A DNA stretch of 8,473 bases. Origin: Flavobacterium sp. GTDB taxonomy: Bacteria; Bacteroidota; Bacteroidia; Flavobacteriales; Flavobacteriaceae. Both the position numbers and the translations under genes were made by a program. Below, piece by piece: positions 5,591 through 8,473 of this stretch. The stretch's first letter is position 1. Every line of letters begins with the position of its first letter. The DNA lies in the NCBI GenBank assembly GCA_030152225.1, contig JASLHL010000332.1, positions 1 to 8,473 on the forward strand. Reading direction: 5' to 3'. The notes under the pieces were generated by a model, which worked only from the letters and a program-made list of their open reading frames with translations, searched no databases and was not told the origin of the DNA.

Positions 5591-6940
5591 TTGTACGCAG
5601 TTTTAGATATAGAGACCACAGGTGGTCAGTTTAATGAGGAAGGAATAACCGAGATTGCCATCTATAAATTTGATGGACACCAGATTGTAGACCAACTCAT
5701 TAGCTTAGTCAATCCGGAAAAAGACATACAGCCCTTTGTTGTAAAACTAACAGGGATCAATAGTGCTATGCTACGCTTAGCACCAAAGTTTTACGAATTA
5801 GCTAAGCGGATTATAGAAATTACGGAAGACTGTGTGCTCGTTGCGCACAATGCGTCTTTTGACTACCGCGTCTTGCGCAATGAATTTAGTCGATTGGGGT
5901 ATGACTTCCAAAAAGATACGCTTTGTACCGTCGAACTAGCACAAAAACTATTGCCTGAAATGCCTTCCTATAGCTTAGGTAAATTAGTGAGAAACCTTGG
6001 TATTCCTCTAGCTGATCGACACCGTGCCTATGGAGATGCCTTAGCTACGCTAAAGCTCTTTCAATTGCTCTTGTCCAAAGACACCGAAAAAACAATCCTA
6101 ACGAGCATGATTAAGTCCGATATTAAAACCGGATTTAATCCCAAGTTTTTTGATATTACAGATAATCTTCCTACTTCTGTTGGTATTTACTACATCCACA
6201 ATGAAGAAGGTCAGATCATCTTTATCGGTAAAAGCCGCAACATCAAGAAAAAGATCATGCAGCATTTTACCACTAATTCTGTCCTTTTCAAAAAGGTACA
6301 AAAAGAAACCTATACCGTTACCTTTGAGAAAACAGGAAACGAACTCATAGCGATCTTGAAAGAAGCAGAAGAAATACTCTTAAATACGCCCAAATACAAT
6401 AAAGTGACCAAAAAGGGAATTTTCCCCTACTCCTTGTATATTAAAACCAACCTCCAAGGTTACTTTTATTTTAGCTTGGAAAAAACAGATGGTCGCAAGA
6501 AAAATCACATGGCTTTTACCTCCCTAACGGAAGGTAGAAAATTCATTGATAAAATTACAGCCGAATTTGAACTCCCCTTTTATCTGGAAGTACTCCATGA
6601 GAAAAAGTCGAAAAAAGTTACAGAAGAAACTTTTTGCACTACATTTGAACTGAACTTTAAAGAGTATAACACACTATTACTAAACCTATTACAACAATAC
6701 AGTATCGATGAGGGCCATGCGTTAATCCTCGATAAAGGACGAACAATCAATGAGCGAAGTGCTGTTGTTCTAGAAAATGGAAAATTATTGGGCTATTGTT
6801 TTTACGATTTGAATTATCAAATCAACGACCCTGCACGAATCGCAGCTAACCTTACGCCTATTACGTTTCACCGAAACAACAGAAATATTATTCTCAATTA
6901 TTTGAATAAAAAAACAGGTTATAAATTAATCCATTATTAA
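5591..6940 (+). CDS. DnaQ-type 3'-5' exonuclease fused to a GIY-YIG endonuclease domain
   Basis: The protein has 449 aa from the TTG at 5591. That start yields MYAVLDIETTGG, the usual beginning of such exonucleases, and lies 8 nt after the yggS stop; an ATG at 5513 would add 26 unrelated residues overlapping yggS by 70 bp. Residues 1-165 are a DEDDh exonuclease: D6 and E8 (DIETTG), D91 in HNASFDYRVL, and H144/D149 in HRAYGDA. Residues about 195-270 are a UvrC/Cho-like GIY-YIG domain: GIYYI (198-202), IGKSRNIKKKI with R216, and a candidate catalytic Glu, E258, in the segment before NTPKYNKV. The last ~180 residues are not recognised. Similar DnaQ-GIY-YIG fusions are annotated as DNA polymerase III epsilon-like. 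A DNA-repair or processing role is likely but unproven. Confidence 0.9.
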   Translation: MYAVLDIETTGGQFNEEGITEIAIYKFDGHQIVDQLISLVNPEKDIQPFVVKLTGINSAMLRLAPKFYELAKRIIEITEDCVLVAHNASFDYRVLRNEFSRLGYDFQKDTLCTVELAQKLLPEMPSYSLGKLVRNLGIPLADRHRAYGDALATLKLFQLLLSKDTEKTILTSMIKSDIKTGFNPKFFDITDNLPTSVGIYYIHNEEGQIIFIGKSRNIKKKIMQHFTTNSVLFKKVQKETYTVTFEKTGNELIAILKEAEEILLNTPKYNKVTKKGIFPYSLYIKTNLQGYFYFSLEKTDGRKKNHMAFTSLTEGRKFIDKITAEFELPFYLEVLHEKKSKKVTEETFCTTFELNFKEYNTLLLNLLQQYSIDEGHALILDKGRTINERSAVVLENGKLLGYCFYDLNYQINDPARIAANLTPITFHRNNRNIILNYLNKKTGYKLIHY

Positions 6941-6951
6941 AAGTATATACG

Positions 6952-7806
6952 TTGAGACGCAGACTAAAAAATAAGTGGGATATCCTGAAGCAGAAGATTT
7001 ATATCATCATCTACGGATCCAATACCTTTGCGGGTAAACTATTCGATTTAGTTTTACTAGCCGTGATTCTGTTGAGTGTGATTTTGGTTATGTTGGAGTC
7101 GATTGAGAGCTACGACATGAAGCATCACACCCTATTGAAAGTGTTGGAATGGGTGATTACTATTTTCTTTACTATCGAATACATCTTGCGGATTATTTGT
7201 AACAAACAACCGCTCAAATACATTTTTAGCTTTTATGGTATTGTGGATTTGATTTCCATTATGCCGATGTATTTGTCGTTCTTTGTTTCTGACTTAGGTG
7301 TATTAGCTGTAGTAAGAGCCTTGCGATTACTTCGTTTATTCGGTATTCTCAACCTCGTGCCTTATATTGGTCAGGAATCCAATTTAAAACTAGCCATTAA
7401 AGCCAGCCGAACGAAAATTATCGTTTTTATTTACTTTATCGTTGTCGTTTCTATTTTATTAGGAGCCTTAATGTATGTCATTGAAGGAAAAGACAATGGA
7501 TTTACTAGTATACCGCGAAGTATCTACTGGTGTATTGTAACCCTAACGACGGTAGGTTATGGGGATATTGCCCCTCAAACTACCATCGGTCAAATGATTG
7601 CCTCTTTTATTATGATTATGGGATACGGTATTATCGCGGTACCCACTGGAATCGTAACGGCCGAATTTACTAGCTTGAAACGCAATAAAAGTGTAGATGC
7701 TAGACGCAGAAGAACCTGTTCTTCTTGTACAACAACAATTTATGATGATGACGCCAATTATTGCTATAATTGCGGACAAAAATTAGGAGATGTCTTTACC
7801 CGATAA
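6952..7806 (+). CDS. Voltage-gated-type potassium channel (ion transporter) with C-terminal zinc ribbon
   Basis: This is a 284-aa inner-membrane protein with the six-helix ion_trans layout. S1 is about residues 30-48, S2 66-82 with E76, S3 91-112 with D99, and S4 117-132 with Arg at 122, 125 and 128 in every-third spacing. S5 is about 155-176, followed by a pore loop with the K+ selectivity filter TVGYGD (200-205), and S6 212-238. A short Arg-rich linker (251-254) leads to CSSC (256-259) and CYNC (271-274), a four-cysteine zinc-ribbon pattern at the cytoplasmic C-terminus. The start is TTG at 6952, 11 nt after the exonuclease stop; no ATG occurs before the S1 helix, so the TTG is well supported. 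The gene overlaps miaA by 17 bp. Confidence 0.92.
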   Translation: MRRRLKNKWDILKQKIYIIIYGSNTFAGKLFDLVLLAVILLSVILVMLESIESYDMKHHTLLKVLEWVITIFFTIEYILRIICNKQPLKYIFSFYGIVDLISIMPMYLSFFVSDLGVLAVVRALRLLRLFGILNLVPYIGQESNLKLAIKASRTKIIVFIYFIVVVSILLGALMYVIEGKDNGFTSIPRSIYWCIVTLTTVGYGDIAPQTTIGQMIASFIMIMGYGIIAVPTGIVTAEFTSLKRNKSVDARRRRTCSSCTTTIYDDDANYCYNCGQKLGDVFTR

Positions 7807-8473
7807 AAATAAGTACTTACTGGTCGTTATTGGTCCAACAGCTATTGGAAAAACAGCGTTAGCCATCCGACTTGCTCAACATTTTCAATGTGAAATTTTA
7901 TCCTGTGATAGCCGTCAATTCTTTAAAGAAATGACATTGGGCACTGCAGTTCCTTCTACCGAAGAACTCCGTGCTGTACCGCATCACTTTATTCAACATA
8001 TCAGCATTCGAGATTCCTACTCAGTAGGTGATTTTGAACGCGACGCTATTTCCCTCTTAGATCGCTTATTTGAACGCAATAACGTACAAGTAATGGTCGG
8101 TGGATCGGGACTATACGTCAATGCTGTTTTAGAGGGACTGGATGAGTTTCCCGATATTGATCCTCGCATTAGAGAAGATCTCAATCAAGCTTTGGAAGAA
8201 AAAGGTCTCCCCTATCTTCAAGCCCAATTAAAAGAACTTGATCCCGTTCACTACGAAAAGGTAGCCCTAGACAACCCCCAACGGGTAACCCGCGCCTTAG
8301 AAGTGTCTATTGGAACGGGACAACCTTACTCTAGCTTCCTAGCTAAAAAGAAGGTAAATCGCAATTTTATTCCAATTGTCATTGGATTAGAAGCACCTCG
8401 TGAAAAGATGTATGAACGCATCAATACACGCGTTGATCTCATGCTCAAGGCAGGTCTTTTAGACGAAGCGAAA
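7790..8473 (+). CDS. miaA: tRNA dimethylallyltransferase, 3' end beyond window
   Basis: MiaA transfers a dimethylallyl group to N6 of A37 in tRNAs reading UNN codons, the first step of ms2i6A formation. The window holds the first 228 codons, open to the right edge with no frameshift; family members are usually about 300 aa. Visible motifs are the P-loop GPTAIGKT (15-22), DSRQFFKEM (40-48) with catalytic Asp40, GTAVPS (51-56), YSVGDFERDA (78-87), the GGSGLYVNAV segment (104-113), DNPQRVTRALEV (161-172) with TGQPYSSF, and the conserved RINTRVDLML (210-219). The ATG at 7790 lies inside the end of the channel gene (17-bp overlap), which implies translational coupling. The AGGAG touching the ATG is too close to act as a ribosome-binding site. 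Confidence 0.96.
   Translation, partial: MSLPDKNKYLLVVIGPTAIGKTALAIRLAQHFQCEILSCDSRQFFKEMTLGTAVPSTEELRAVPHHFIQHISIRDSYSVGDFERDAISLLDRLFERNNVQVMVGGSGLYVNAVLEGLDEFPDIDPRIREDLNQALEEKGLPYLQAQLKELDPVHYEKVALDNPQRVTRALEVSIGTGQPYSSFLAKKKVNRNFIPIVIGLEAPREKMYERINTRVDLMLKAGLLDEAK

Noticed and set aside
7785..7789. AGGAG as a Shine-Dalgarno for miaA
   Set aside because: It touches the ATG with no spacer, and Bacteroidota rarely use Shine-Dalgarno pairing. It is also part of the channel coding sequence.

Overview
The window looks like a chromosomal segment of a Bacteroidota bacterium, most likely a member of the Flavobacteriaceae (Flavobacterium/Myroides-like). The DNA is AT-rich, and genes lack Shine-Dalgarno sequences but are preceded by AT-rich leaders. 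Several start regions carry the Bacteroidota -7 box TAnnTTTG. The protein families (flavobacterial-type Pcm, DUF1015, DnaQ-GIY-YIG fusion, ion channel next to miaA) fit as well. The genus cannot be fixed from sequence alone. No rRNA, tRNA, CRISPR, IS element or phage gene was seen.

Layout. (1) 1-85: a short noncoding or gene-tail stretch with a five-copy 7-bp tandem repeat. (2) 86-829: two divergent small genes, a 60-aa two-helix membrane protein with a C-terminal CxxxC (-) and an exported DsrE-family protein (+). They flank a perfect 14-bp palindrome lying exactly midway between two opposing -7 boxes. (3) A strong bidirectional terminator at 864-893 separates the DsrE gene from the convergent pcm gene (903-1544, -, GTG start). 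(4) Divergent from pcm, a Gfo/Idh/MocA oxidoreductase gene and a 3-hydroxybutyryl-CoA dehydrogenase gene form a likely two-gene unit that ends at a hairpin terminator (3611-3647). (5) From 3666 to the right edge there is a tight co-directional operon: DUF1015 protein, YggS (PLP homeostasis), DnaQ-type exonuclease fused to a GIY-YIG domain (TTG start), a six-helix voltage-gated-type K+ channel with a C-terminal zinc ribbon (TTG start), and miaA, which overlaps the channel gene by 17 bp and runs off the window.

Most genes are housekeeping or conserved accessory functions: protein repair, PLP handling, nucleic-acid processing, tRNA modification and acyl-CoA metabolism. The most interesting locus is 86-829. 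Its operator geometry suggests one Crp/Fnr-type regulator activating a putative sulfur-handling pair in both directions. The zinc-ribbon K+ channel and the exonuclease-GIY-YIG fusion inside a miaA operon are secondary points of interest.
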